64,000 nt of DNA from Lunularia cruciata. Taxonomy: Eukaryota; Streptophyta; Marchantiopsida; Lunulariales; Lunulariaceae. The notes under the pieces are model-generated. The model had not been told where the DNA came from. It saw nothing but the letters and a program-made list of their open reading frames with translations, and searched no databases. This document shows positions 39,821 through 49,980 of this stretch, one piece after another; the first letter of the stretch is position 1, and each line of letters starts with the position of its first letter. Location of the stretch: the NCBI GenBank assembly GCA_948567375.1, contig OX419758.1, positions 32,059,001 through 32,123,000 of the forward strand, given 5' to 3'. The position numbers were made by a program, and so were the translations under genes.

Positions 39821-41690
39821 ATGTCTGCATTGAGAGAACAACGGGAAGAGAGAGCTCAAAGACGAGCACTTCAGCATGAAGAAGAAGAACATCTGAACGT
39901 CCCATCCATCGTTGACAAAACTAAACAAGAGGCGTTGGAGTTTCAACTCCTTCAAAAAGTGCAAGAAGCTCTGCAAGAACTTGACCACAAGAAACGCAAA
40001 GGCGGTTGGCAAGGCTACTTTGCATCTCCCTCTTCTTCCAAGAAGAAGAAAGAATCAAGTGGGCAAACATATGCATTGCGGCCTAGTACACCAACTTCCC
40101 CTAGAGCTGTAAAGGAAGTTGTTTCCTTGAAGACCTTTGTTCGAGAAAAGATAGCAAGAACACTTACTGAAGATGAGTGTCAACATCTTCTATAAATGAT
40201 TCCTCGGTTGTCCCGAAGGAATTTTGAAGAACCAATCGAAGGTGTTGATCCTTAATCTTCCACTCGGGTTGAAGTCAACACCCTCATAGCAGAAATTGTC
40301 AAAGAAGACCCCACCTTGAACTTGACAAATTGGAATCCCTGGGCTGACAACACGGCGTCAATTCCAGCCAATCCTCAGTTCCGTCAAGTTCCACATTACC
40401 TCAGCCAATCCTAGTGCATCAAACAATGACTTTGCTTCCTGTCACCCGACACGCCTATCAGAAGTACAAGGAGACAGAACAAGACGAAGATCCCAATGAA
40501 TTCATCCAAGAATTTGAAGTCATCTCCTTCGCTAACAAGGAGCATGACTCGGCGGATCGATTGAGAATTTTCCCAAGACTGCTCCACAAGAAAGCTCAGA
40601 GCTGGTACACCCATGTGACCTAGAAGGGGTTTGTACCAGCAGACTGGGCAGACTTGAGAAACAACTTCCTGGAACGATTCCGGGAAGTTGACTACGATAC
40701 GAGTGTCTTCGCGGCACTCAACGATTTGGACCGTGGCAAGAAGGAGAAGTTGAGAGACTACTCTGAGCGGTTCATGGCACTACTGAACCGAGTTCCCAAG
40801 CAATCGGGGGTGGTGGGTTACTCCGATGCCCAAGCCATTACCTGGTTCCTCGGGGGCCTTTCACCAAAGATATGAATCTTTGCCAGGGAGAGGAATGTAA
40901 CTTCCTTGGACAAAGTACTCAAACATGTCGTTATGAAGTGGCCCACTCTCACTCTACCGGTAATTGGATAAATCGGGAGAAGAAAGGCAAGAAGCCCAGA
41001 AGGAGAGCTTCGCGCAACACCTCCCCTTCTTCAAACAAATCCTCTACGTCTTTGAGCTCTTCTTTGGAATCCGAAGAAGAATCAAAGCCAAGACGAGTCA
41101 GAAGACATGGAGGCAAGAAACCAGTGACTCCTCCTGCCAAGAGTGTACATAAGGCGGATACCAAGCTGGATGCCCTCATCAAGGAGTTTTTGGATTTCAA
41201 GATCTAGATGATTGGGGCCAAGGACCAAAGGAAGACCCCAGCATTTGGACGATCTAATGTGTGGTGCACCGTATGTGGCAAATCCGGCCACGCCAACACA
41301 GAATGCAATACTCGTAATGCATTCCCAGTGCAGCAAATTGATTGGGTTCCGGGATGGAACCAAGACGAGGACAAGGAGGCTGTGTACCAAACTCAGGAGG
41401 TACAGCCTCAAGCAAGCACATCGTATCAAGGTCAGAGGTTTGGACCCAAGGAGTATAACCCCAATGCTCCTCCACGAAGACCACCGATGAGCAATCAAAA
41501 TCAGCCTCAAAATGTTGTGCCTAGAGCCTGTTATAATTGTGGCTCGATGGGACATTGGTCCCCAAACTGTCTCAAGCCAAGAAGGCAAATTGGGTACGTT
41601 CCCTTATGCGGAAATTGTAAAGGATCGGGGCATACGGGTAACCAATGCCCTCACCCACCAAACCCGAAGCCGCCTGTAAAGTATGTATAG
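39821..41690 (+). pseudogene. gag: C2 gag with three zinc knuckles
   Basis: The ATG at 39821 opens 124 codons (MSALREQREERAQRR...) up to a TAA near 40193. After breaks, the capsid-like domain is at 40414-40875 (QDEDPNEFIQEFEV, KAQSWYTHVT, LRNNFLERFREVDYDT). The nucleocapsid part at 41208-41690 holds CTVCGKSGHANTEC, CYNCGSMGHWSPNC and CGNCKGSGHTGNQC. Frame changes lie near 40240-40410 and 40870. A TAG at 41688-41690 separates it from the protease frame, which is in phase. Confidence 0.85.
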
Positions 41691-42986
41691 ACCCCCACTG
41701 AGCGTGCAGCACTTCAGCCAAAGGGAGATACGAATGTAAATTGTATTACTCTTGAGGAAGAAAGACCTCAAGAAGGGAGTCCGTCCTTAGAAGGAGAATG
41801 GCCGGACCTTGAAATTTTGAAGGTTGAGACACGCTCCAGCAAGAAGAAGCGTGATCCCAAAGAACTGAGTACGACTTTGTCGTCCTCCCGAAAGGCAAAG
41901 AGACTTCGCCCAAAAGCCATTCTTTTGGTTAAGGAGGAAAAGATCCTCGCAAAAGCCAAAGCTAAAGCCTTGCAGAAAGAATTAAAGGAGGCATTACTCA
42001 GGACTCGGGAACTGAGTTTGGAAGAGGAGATGAAGACGAAGTCTCCAATTTTTTCGGCGGACATCCGATTCGAAGTAAAGGGTCTGATCCAAGCCAAGGT
42101 AGGCCAACCCGAGGAACCTCGGGTCAAGGCCATCTGCAAGCCCATCACCATTTTGAAGCGTCCCAAAGTCAAGAGGGAACATGGAGAGACTTCGGACCCA
42201 AAGCCGAAGACGAAGACGGTCAAATTGGGAGGAGTTCCCCTATATGATATTGTAGCCGATCTGGCCACCACAAATGCCAATGTTACATTCAAGCAATTGT
42301 GGGAAGATAACAAGTTGTACAAGAGACAGCTGAATTCGGCCCTTAAGAAGGTAAGGTCGATGTCAAAGAAGGACCTGCCTGCTATTTATCGTATTGAACA
42401 AGAAGATTTGGGATCTCCCGAGGTAGACACGGAGATTGCAGGGTGCATGATCACATTGATACCCATTGATTTTGGGTCCGGTGTGAATGTCATGACCGAA
42501 GATACTGCAAATCAACTCGGGTTTCATACGTTTGAACCCACACCCCGAGTTTTGAAGTTTGCAGACCAAACCAAGAGACGGCCATTAGGCATGTTGTCAA
42601 ACATTACCACGATCATTGGAGGGGTACCCTTCAAGTTGAATTACATCATGTTGCAACCAGTGACAAAAACTAGTTACCCTCTTTTGATCGGTAGACCCTG
42701 GTTGTACATTGCCCAAGTTGTAGTGGATTGGCATCAGCAAAAGTTAAGATTCAAGGACATTTTGTCCAAAGATCAGAAGTTGGTGACTGTGAGTTGGATG
42801 AAGGTTCCCCATCTCGGGGAAACAAGTTTGTCGGAAGAGGAGGACGAATCTGAAGACTCATCGTCTTCGTCCTCAGACAAATTTGAAGACAAAGTCCAAG
42901 TTAATTACTTGGAATGCTACGAGGTGGATGTTGAAGACAAAGATCCATATGACCTCGCCTCGGGTGAACTTGACTTGGGGGCTTGA
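41691..42986 (+). CDS. pol: C2 protease region
   Basis: This frame is open from the gag stop and keeps the gag phase, so readthrough of the TAG could produce gag-PR. Residues before the protease are Lys/Glu-rich. The active site reads IPIDFGSGVNVM (retropepsin Asp then F-G-S), followed by YPLLIGRPWLYIAQVVVDW. The tail is acidic (SLSEEEDESEDSSSSSSDK). It ends with TGA at 42984-42986. RT then follows in another phase after 128 bp. Confidence 0.8.
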   Translation, partial: TPTERAALQPKGDTNVNCITLEEERPQEGSPSLEGEWPDLEILKVETRSSKKKRDPKELSTTLSSSRKAKRLRPKAILLVKEEKILAKAKAKALQKELKEALLRTRELSLEEEMKTKSPIFSADIRFEVKGLIQAKVGQPEEPRVKAICKPITILKRPKVKREHGETSDPKPKTKTVKLGGVPLYDIVADLATTNANVTFKQLWEDNKLYKRQLNSALKKVRSMSKKDLPAIYRIEQEDLGSPEVDTEIAGCMITLIPIDFGSGVNVMTEDTANQLGFHTFEPTPRVLKFADQTKRRPLGMLSNITTIIGGVPFKLNYIMLQPVTKTSYPLLIGRPWLYIAQVVVDWHQQKLRFKDILSKDQKLVTVSWMKVPHLGETSLSEEEDESEDSSSSSSDKFEDKVQVNYLECYEVDVEDKDPYDLASGELDLGA

Positions 42987-43114
42987 TGGCCGCTCGCCTC
43001 GGGTTAAGCCAAGTAAGCCACATTGAAGGAGTCATCAACCCCGATGACTGTCAAGATGTCTTATTAACTTAAGGAAAAATTTTAAAAATCTCGAAGACAA
43101 TTAATTCGGAGGAG

Positions 43115-44671
43115 TTGGCAGGATACACTGCCCTGTTTATAGAATTCCAAGATGTATTTGCCTGGTCAATTGATCAAATGCCGGGTATTCCACAAGAATT
43201 CGGAGAACACCGGATTGATTTGGTTGAAGGTGCAGTTCCGGTTCGGCAGCGACAATACCGCCTGAACCTGATGTACTCGCTTTTGGTAAAAGATAAAATC
43301 GACAAGTACTTAGGGGCCGGAATCATCTTCCCTGTCTTAAGCAGTGAATGGGTCTCCCCCATTGTCATTGTCCCAAAGAAGAAAACAGGGAAGATCCGAG
43401 TGTACCAAGACTTCCTAAAGTTGAACGCAGTTACAAGGAAAGATCATCATCCCTTGCCTTTTACCGATACAATTTTAGATCAAGTAGCTGGGCATCCTTG
43501 TTATAGTTTTCTCGATGGATTTTCAGGGTACAATCAAGTATCCATTCGAGAAGAAGACAAGAATAAAACTACATTCACGACCGATTGGTGCACTTTTGCT
43601 TACAATCAAATGCCCTTTGGGTTGTGTAATGCTCCCGCTTCTTTCCAGCGGATGATGAATTCAATCTTCAGAGATTTCTTGTGCAAATTTGTGGAAGTTT
43701 TTATTTATGACTTTTGTGTGTTTGGGCAAAGAGATGTACAAAGAGATTACCTTCGCCAAACTTTTGAAAGGTGTCGTTTTGCCGGCTTGTCATTACACCC
43801 GGAGAAATGCGTCTTCGCAATGAAGGAGGGAATTCTTCTGGGGCATTGGGTGTCAAGCCGAGGTATTGAAGTCGATGTTGAGAAGGTTAAGATAATCGCA
43901 GCTTTGGAATCCCCAAAGAACATCCGAGAGCTGAGAGCCTTCTTGGGACATGTCGAATATTACAAACGCTTTGTGTCAAACTATGCAGTGCTTGCTGCAC
44001 CACTTACAAAGCTTCTGAAGAAATCCAAAGACTATCTGTGGGAAGCAAATCAAGAAGAAGCTTTCCAGGTGTTGAAGAAGAAATTGGTTGAAGCACCAGT
44101 CATGAGGGCCCTAAATTGGGACGTCCCTTTTCATGTATATGTGGACACTTTGTCCATGGCCATCGGAGTCATCTTAAGTCAGAAGGACAAGAAGAAGAAG
44201 GACTACACGGTGTATTATGCCAGCCGACAACTTTCAGTTTCTGAAAAGAACTATTCGACGACTGAAAGAGAAGCACTCGGAATGGTGTATGCCTGCAAGA
44301 AATTTTGTCATTATTTGTTGGGGTATGAGTTTGTCTTCTATGTTGACCATTACGCATTGCAACATTTGGTCAAGAAGGCAGATTTATCGGGACGAATTGC
44401 AAGATGGATCTTGTTATTACAAGAGTTCACGTATACTGTACAAGTAAGGAAGGGGTCTTCGCATTCAAATGCGGACTTCCTGTCCAGGTTAGAGACTCAA
44501 GACCAGGAGTGGGAAATTGACGATCTGATCCCTGACGAAGAGTTGTATCAATTATCAGCAATGCGAAGTACGAGGTATGCAGCTGAATATAATTATCTGA
44601 ATACTCTTCATTGTCCTCAGGGGATGGACCCGGAACTGCGGGCAGTCTTTCTCAGGAAAATAGGGCCGTAG
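43115..44671 (+). CDS. pol: C2 reverse transcriptase and RNase H
   Basis: A single 518-codon frame contains VSPIVIVPKKKTGKIRV, the LDGFSGYNQV block, MPFGLCNAPASFQRM, and the active site FIYDFCVFG. The first catalytic Asp is Tyr198 (TAT at 43706-43708), so polymerase activity should be lost although the frame is open. RNase H follows (VYVDTLSMAIGVILS, YYASRQLSVSEKNYSTTERE, HSNADFLSRLE). A TAG at 44669-44671 separates it from integrase, which continues in phase. Confidence 0.9.
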   Translation: MAGYTALFIEFQDVFAWSIDQMPGIPQEFGEHRIDLVEGAVPVRQRQYRLNLMYSLLVKDKIDKYLGAGIIFPVLSSEWVSPIVIVPKKKTGKIRVYQDFLKLNAVTRKDHHPLPFTDTILDQVAGHPCYSFLDGFSGYNQVSIREEDKNKTTFTTDWCTFAYNQMPFGLCNAPASFQRMMNSIFRDFLCKFVEVFIYDFCVFGQRDVQRDYLRQTFERCRFAGLSLHPEKCVFAMKEGILLGHWVSSRGIEVDVEKVKIIAALESPKNIRELRAFLGHVEYYKRFVSNYAVLAAPLTKLLKKSKDYLWEANQEEAFQVLKKKLVEAPVMRALNWDVPFHVYVDTLSMAIGVILSQKDKKKKDYTVYYASRQLSVSEKNYSTTEREALGMVYACKKFCHYLLGYEFVFYVDHYALQHLVKKADLSGRIARWILLLQEFTYTVQVRKGSSHSNADFLSRLETQDQEWEIDDLIPDEELYQLSAMRSTRYAAEYNYLNTLHCPQGMDPELRAVFLRKIGP

Positions 44672-44698
44672 CAACTTAAACACAACATTTTATTTAAG

Positions 44699-45880
44699 AT
44701 GGGCGAAGACAAAGTACTTTGGCGATGCTTGGAGTCATACGAAGTAGGAGGAGTAATTGAATCTTTACACTCCGAGGCATTGGGAGGACACTATGCTCTG
44801 AAGAATACTGTAAAGAAAATTCTTTCGGCAGGGTATTGGTGGCCTACAATGTACAAAGATGTACATGCTCATATCCGGAGCTGTGATGCTTGTCAGAGGA
44901 CGGGGAAGCCGACGACTACTTCTCAATGGCCTTTGAGACCAATTTTGCCTTTGGCCTCATTTGAGAAATGGAGGATTGATTTTGTGAGTCCCATTCAACC
45001 AGTGACCCGAGTCACAAGAAAGCGCTACATTTTGGTTTGCATTGACTATGCTACCAAGATGGTTGAAGCGGAAGCAACTCGCAGAGATGATGCAGAAACT
45101 GTGGCGGAATTTTTCTTTCAAAACATCATCTCCCGATATGGGTGTCCTCTGGAATTGGTCAGTGACCGAGGAACACATTTTTTGAACTCTGTAATAGAGG
45201 CGTTAACCAAGTACTTTCAGATTAAACATCGGAAGATGACTCCTTATTACCCAAAAGCAAATGGCTTAACAGAAAAAGCAAATGGGTTACTTTGTAAAAT
45301 TTTGAATAAGGTGACTGTCAATTATGCCTATGAATGGGATACAAAATTACCAGCCGCGTTGTGGGCATATCGAATGACAGAGAAGATTACAACCAAACAA
45401 ACTCCATACTTCTTGACATATGGCTTGCATCCCAGACTGCCAGTTGAATTTGAAGTTCGGACATATTGGGTTCTGTGCAAAGAACAAATGTCGGAAGAAG
45501 AAAGTCAAGATCTTCGGATTCATCAACTAATGTGGTTAGAAGAGAAAAGAGACGATGCAATGCAAACCACAAAAGCAGTACAAGCACAGAGGAAAGTCAG
45601 GCACAATAAGAGAATCAAGCCTGTGACTATACGAGAAGGGGATTTGGTTTTGTTATATGACAATTGCCAAATATTTTTTCCAGGCAAGTTGCATTTGAGA
45701 TGGATGGGTCCCTATCGAGTTCTTCATCTTTACAAAAATGGATCCATGCAGCTCGTCGACTTGGAAGGTAATCCTTTTGCCACTCGAGTAAACGGGTGGA
45801 GACTTCGGAGATATTGGACCATAGACTCGAAAGTTTCTAAGACATCCGAGATCTATGTTCGCGGGGACGCTCACATTTGA
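44699..45880 (+). CDS. pol: C2 integrase
   Basis: This 393-codon open frame has a complete zinc-binding region (LHSEALGGH, then CDACQ), a core with RIDFVSPIQ, VSDRGTHFLN and KANGLTEKAN with all three acidic residues (D, D, E) in place, and a C-terminal SH3-like part (GPYRVLHLYKNGSMQLVDL). No chromodomain follows. It is the only integrase in the window with an intact DDE triad. It ends 11 bp before the 3' LTR. Confidence 0.92.
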   Translation: MGEDKVLWRCLESYEVGGVIESLHSEALGGHYALKNTVKKILSAGYWWPTMYKDVHAHIRSCDACQRTGKPTTTSQWPLRPILPLASFEKWRIDFVSPIQPVTRVTRKRYILVCIDYATKMVEAEATRRDDAETVAEFFFQNIISRYGCPLELVSDRGTHFLNSVIEALTKYFQIKHRKMTPYYPKANGLTEKANGLLCKILNKVTVNYAYEWDTKLPAALWAYRMTEKITTKQTPYFLTYGLHPRLPVEFEVRTYWVLCKEQMSEEESQDLRIHQLMWLEEKRDDAMQTTKAVQAQRKVRHNKRIKPVTIREGDLVLLYDNCQIFFPGKLHLRWMGPYRVLHLYKNGSMQLVDLEGNPFATRVNGWRLRRYWTIDSKVSKTSEIYVRGDAHI

Positions 45881-45891
45881 GGGAGGGGGTA
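45879..45891 (+). promoter_or_regulatory. Polypurine tract of C2
   Basis: GAGGGAGGGGGTA lies directly before the 3' LTR start TGTGGTGCCC and would prime plus-strand DNA synthesis. Confidence 0.9.
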
Positions 45892-46301
45892 TGTGGTGCC
45901 CACATTTTTGTTTTTTCAAAATAAAGGAGAAGAAGTGTATAGAGAAGTCGGATTGCGTATGTATGGCCAAAGAAGGCAAAGAAAAGAGTCTTCGGGTTGA
46001 AACCCAAAGTAAAGTGACTTTGGGTCATAAGGCGAAGTACTCGGAAATGCCTTGTCAGCATACAATACGAAGTAAATTGTCTTCGGATTGGGGGAGCTCA
46101 ACCCGAGGCAAAGACAGTCTAACAACCTTTCGTCGGGGCGAGAAATTCAAGAAGGGGCAGTTTCAAAATTGGTGGCTCATACGCACAAAGGTTGATTGAC
46201 AGTGACAGGTGCATGCCGGAGGTGTGATTTCTCAATAGAAACTCAAAGTGACGGAAGACAAAGAAGCACAACTCTATAAAAATCAAAACTACAACGACAA
46301 A

Positions 46302-48417
46302 ATGTCGAGCAATTTTCCTTTGCCATTGAGGAGTTGTCTTGTAGGTGATCAGGGAAAGGGAAATAGAGTTGGGCTTGTATTAGTGCGTAAGGAAGAAGTC
46401 GCAAGAGTGAAATCGAGAGAAAGAGAGAAAGCAGAAGAGATGGGAGGAGGGAAGAAGAACTCTGAATTTGTAGTGAGAAATCATGCGATTCGGAGATTAG
46501 ATGTGATAGCAAGGATCAAAGTCTTGAGCCGACTTTGGATCACCTTTCTGGCATAGAACTTGAACGTAAGTTTTCCATGATTCATGACAGAGATCATCAA
46601 GAGTAAGTGTCTCGATGGACCCGAGGAGGAAGGGAAGAGAGGAAATCCGGCTCGCTCGACAGAGTCGGATTGGAGACTTGTACTCGGGAAGGAGGCGGGC
46701 TTGGAGTAGGGAGCCACATTCTTGGGAAAAGGAGAGATAGCCCAAGAAACTCAGGAGGTGAGAGATACCTTCTTGTTGAAGAGAACAAAGAATGGGTACA
46801 AGGTAGAAAGTTACAAAGACCCTGTCAAGAGAGGAATTGTGAGTGCTCTCATGGCAATTTTGAAGCCGGAGAGAACAACATATGTGATGAAACACCAAGC
46901 GGTGTTCTTCCACAATTGTTTGCAGGAGAACCAATTAATTGGGCGAGGTGTTTTCACGGGAGAACGAGGCAAATGGCGTGGAATCTGCGGGATAAGTCGC
47001 CTCCACATTACATTGTGCCGTTTGCAGCACACTTCTACCTCGGGCTCAATTTACTGAACTCGGCAGAGCGGAATCAGATGGTGTTGCACTTCCATCCTGA
47101 TGTGCGGAAGAAGGTTGATGTCAAGGAGCAGCAATATATTCTCCAAATCCGGAGCACGGATGACTACTACGCAAAGACAAGGAAAAACGTGGAGGTCATA
47201 GTGAGTACCCTGACGAAGAAGAAGACTCGGCAAGCAAAAGCCAAAGAAAACAAGAAACCTCAGAAGATGCAGAGAAGTAACCCGAGGCAAGGAATAGTGG
47301 TAATTGAGTCAGAAGATGAAGACTCAGAAGGTAAAGTCGAGCTCAAAACGGAGGACTCGGAGCATGAGGAGGAACCTGAGCTGACACTGAAGAGCGGAGA
47401 TACAAGCAGTGATAGTGAGGACGGTGGAGAGATGACCTCGACGCCAGCGGCTGAAGAATACAAAGAAGAAGTGCAAGACGAGGTAGAAGCCGAAGCAATA
47501 CAACGCTGGAAGACAAAGTACCGGTGCCAGAGGACAAGAAGATCGCAGTGCAGCAAGGAGTTTGCTTGCAACAAAAGGCAAAGTGTGAGGTGGGGCTGAG
47601 TCGAGTGAAGGCAGAGGTAGAAGGAAGCTCGGGTAGTGAGGCATCAATCCCGATACAAAGACTCCAGAGAAGAAGGTGAGTATTAGGAGAACACAAGGAG
47701 AAAAGAGAGACCACTCTGTGGGAGGAAGAAGTTGCCAGTGATGGGGTGGAGTACCTGCAAGAGGTAGTGTGCCCATTGTTGGTAAAGTTGGAGCAGAAGA
47801 AGAAGGAGATGCAGTAGACTTGTCCCAAGGTAAAGATTGTATTGGAGGTGGTAGCAAGATTAGAAGAAGAGAACTCTGAGTTGAAGAGGAGTGTAACCCG
47901 AGGTGAGGAGGAGAGAGAAGTACTGCAAGCGGAGGCAGTAGAGAGAAGTCAGGTAATTGAAGACCTGAAGAGAGAAGTGATCTATCGAGTGGATCTTGCA
48001 AGGAAGAGTGACATCACACAAGAGAGACATGTAGCTAAATACAAAATCTTGAAGCAGCAGTTTGCTGATTCAAGAGTAGAGCTTATTCATGCTATGGCGA
48101 GGGTAGCAGCGAAGGATCAAGAGCTCAATAGAATGATAGAGAGTATGGAGGAGAAGAAGCAACTCTGGCAACGAGAGTTAGCTACGCGGTATAGAGAAGA
48201 AGAGAGATTACAAGAGTTACTTTGTAATCAGGAGGAGAAGGTTGTCCAAAAAGAGAAGGAGAAGGAGTCGGTGAAAGCCACATTTGAGGAAGAATTGGCA
48301 ATGTACAGAGAGGAATGGCTTGCAGATCGAGAACAAGAAAGGAAGACAAGATTGGAGCCATTGCAAGAGATAGTCCTCAGGGTAAACGCTATGTTAAGTA
48401 CAGAGGCCATCGTTTGA
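46302..48417 (+). pseudogene. LTR-borne ORF of element C, copy in the C2 3' LTR
   Basis: It starts at ATG 46302 (MSSNFPLPLRSCL) after a TATA box at 46275. It is broken by stops near 46555, 46576 and 46707, a frameshift near 46917 and stops near 47597-47820, but the coiled-coil end is open 47842-48417. It ends at the same TGA as the other copies. The lesions differ from those of the 5' LTR copy, so the two LTRs decayed independently after insertion. Confidence 0.7.
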
Positions 48418-48873
48418 ATTGAAGAAGCGCGACTGCACAAGTTGAAGTTGTGGGTGCAGAAGACGAGGCAAAGACAAGCAAAGGACACGGAGATGAATGC
48501 CTTGTTAATAAAATTAAGAACTCGTGTAGATAGAAAGGTTTTGGAAGTAGAGGATAACATTTCAATTAGATTAGTCTTAGTGAAAGTAGAGCTAGAAAAA
48601 CTTTGGAAAGGTGTTAAAGCAAAACCCAAAGTAGATAACGTAGGAGTGCAAATGTCTTCGGAGTTACCATTAGAGACATTAGAGAAGAGTGGGTCGGGAG
48701 ATAAGGAGATAAATAGATTACCCACTAGTGAAATTTCAGATCAGGAAAGAGAATTGCTTGATCTGGTAGAAGAAGTAGAAGATTTGAAACTTGAGGAAAA
48801 AATGATAGGAAGTAAGATTACTTTGGGTTCGGGTGTGAAAGCCGAGGAAGAAGTAGACATCGGATCGGAGTAG
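48418..48873 (+). CDS. Second LTR-borne frame of element C, 3' LTR copy
   Basis: In phase after the TGA and open to TAG TAA at 48871. Residues include RQRQAKDTEMNALLIKLR and SEISDQERELLDLVEEVE. Of the three copies this one has no internal stop between the TGA and its end. Confidence 0.5.
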   Translation: MEEARLHKLKLWVQKTRQRQAKDTEMNALLIKLRTRVDRKVLEVEDNISIRLVLVKVELEKLWKGVKAKPKVDNVGVQMSSELPLETLEKSGSGDKEINRLPTSEISDQERELLDLVEEVEDLKLEEKMIGSKITLGSGVKAEEEVDIGSE

Positions 48874-49671
48874 TAACCGATTTGAGATTTGAAGGGGCAG
48901 ATATGAAGAGGTGCATTTTCATTTTGGATCTGCAGGTTAGAACAGTTTTTGTAGAACGGTATAGTTGTTAGAACTGTTGATTGCTTCACTATTTAAGAGT
49001 GGTATTTGTAGGAAAATGTTGTTCAGTGCTCATAATTTCTGAGAATAGATAAAGCGCAGTGCTATGAAGCAGTGCTCGTCGCTTGAGCTTGATTCCGAGT
49101 ATCAACTTTGCAATTGTATTTGTGAGTGTTTGGAAAAATTTGAAGTGCAAGTCAGTGTGTTTGTTGGATGTTGGATTTCACAGCCTTGATCTTCATTCTG
49201 TGCGTTTGATCCTGAGTGAAGTGCAATCGAAGCAATGCCTTGATAGATCTGAGAGGAATCGTAGTGTTGGTAGTATTCTACATTTGTGAGTGCAGTGCAA
49301 AGTTGATGTGAAGCAATTTCAATCAAGGAAGTTGTGCCTTCAGTGGAGGGGTGGAACACAATTTTGAGGTGAAGTTGTTTTGCAGTGAAGTGCCATTTTT
49401 GGGAGAGCCTGAATCATCACAATCAAGATTGTTTGGAAAGAATTGAAGGATTTGTGATTAAGGAGTGTGAATTCGTGACAAGACTGCAAGTCAGTGCTTG
49501 TTACTCTCTTCTGGGTGTGGTTTCTACCTGAGAGATTAAAGACGCAACCAAGAAGAACTGAAATTGTTACTTTGCTTCGTATTTGACCAATTCTGACTCG
49601 TATCTTTGCGGGAACGAACTTTACTTACCCGATTACCGCAAAAGTGATATTTGCCGGGTTGTCACAGGTAG

Positions 49672-49980
49672 CATACAAGGCCCTTGAGAAGCTTCTCAAG
49701 AAGCTTCCTCAAGCCGCTTTCTTAGAGTGCAAGCCAAGTTAACTAGGAAGCTTCTCAAGAAGCTTCCTTTTAGAAGCCGCCTATTTAGCGTGCAAGCTAA
49801 GCTAGTTGGAAGCTCCTAGAAGCTTCCTTCTAGAAGCTACTTGCTTGAGGTGCAAGCTAAGCTAGCTGGGAAGCTTCCCAAGAAGCTTCCTAGATACTTC
49901 TAGAATATTCTAGGCTAATTTGTCTTATGTGCTACTTTGTAAGCCTGACTAACTTTGTCGCTAAACTCCATATTGTTACA
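49672..49980 (-). repeat. A5 3' LTR, inner piece
   Basis: It continues 35695-35812 after the C2 insertion and ends TTGTTACA. A degenerate array GAAGCTCCTAGAAGCTTC is at 49809-49826. Confidence 0.92.

Larger units (their letters stand above)
35813..49666 (+). mobile_element. C2: complete Ty3/Gypsy element with 3.8-3.9 kb LTRs
   Basis: This 13,854-bp element starts TGTGGTGCCC and ends TTGTCACA. It has a perfect GGTAG target duplication (35808-35812 and 49667-49671), a tRNA-Asp primer site, gag with three zinc knuckles, protease, RT, RNase H, integrase and a clean polypurine tract. The two LTRs make up more than half of the element and each carries its own ORF. There is no chromodomain, so it is of the Athila/Tat type. 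It is the youngest layer of its nest. Confidence 0.95.
45892..49666 (+). repeat. C2 3' LTR (3775 bp)
   Basis: It matches 35813-39733 end to end apart from the 146-bp length difference near its start and scattered substitutions. It carries the third copy of the LTR-borne frames (46302-48417 and 48418-48873) and the same terminal sequence. Confidence 0.93.

Noticed and set aside
49672-49830. CRISPR-like or satellite array from the repeated AAGCTTCTCAAGAAGCTTC palindromes
   Set aside because: Spacing is irregular, there are no unique spacers, and the palindromes lie in the U3 part of family-A LTRs.
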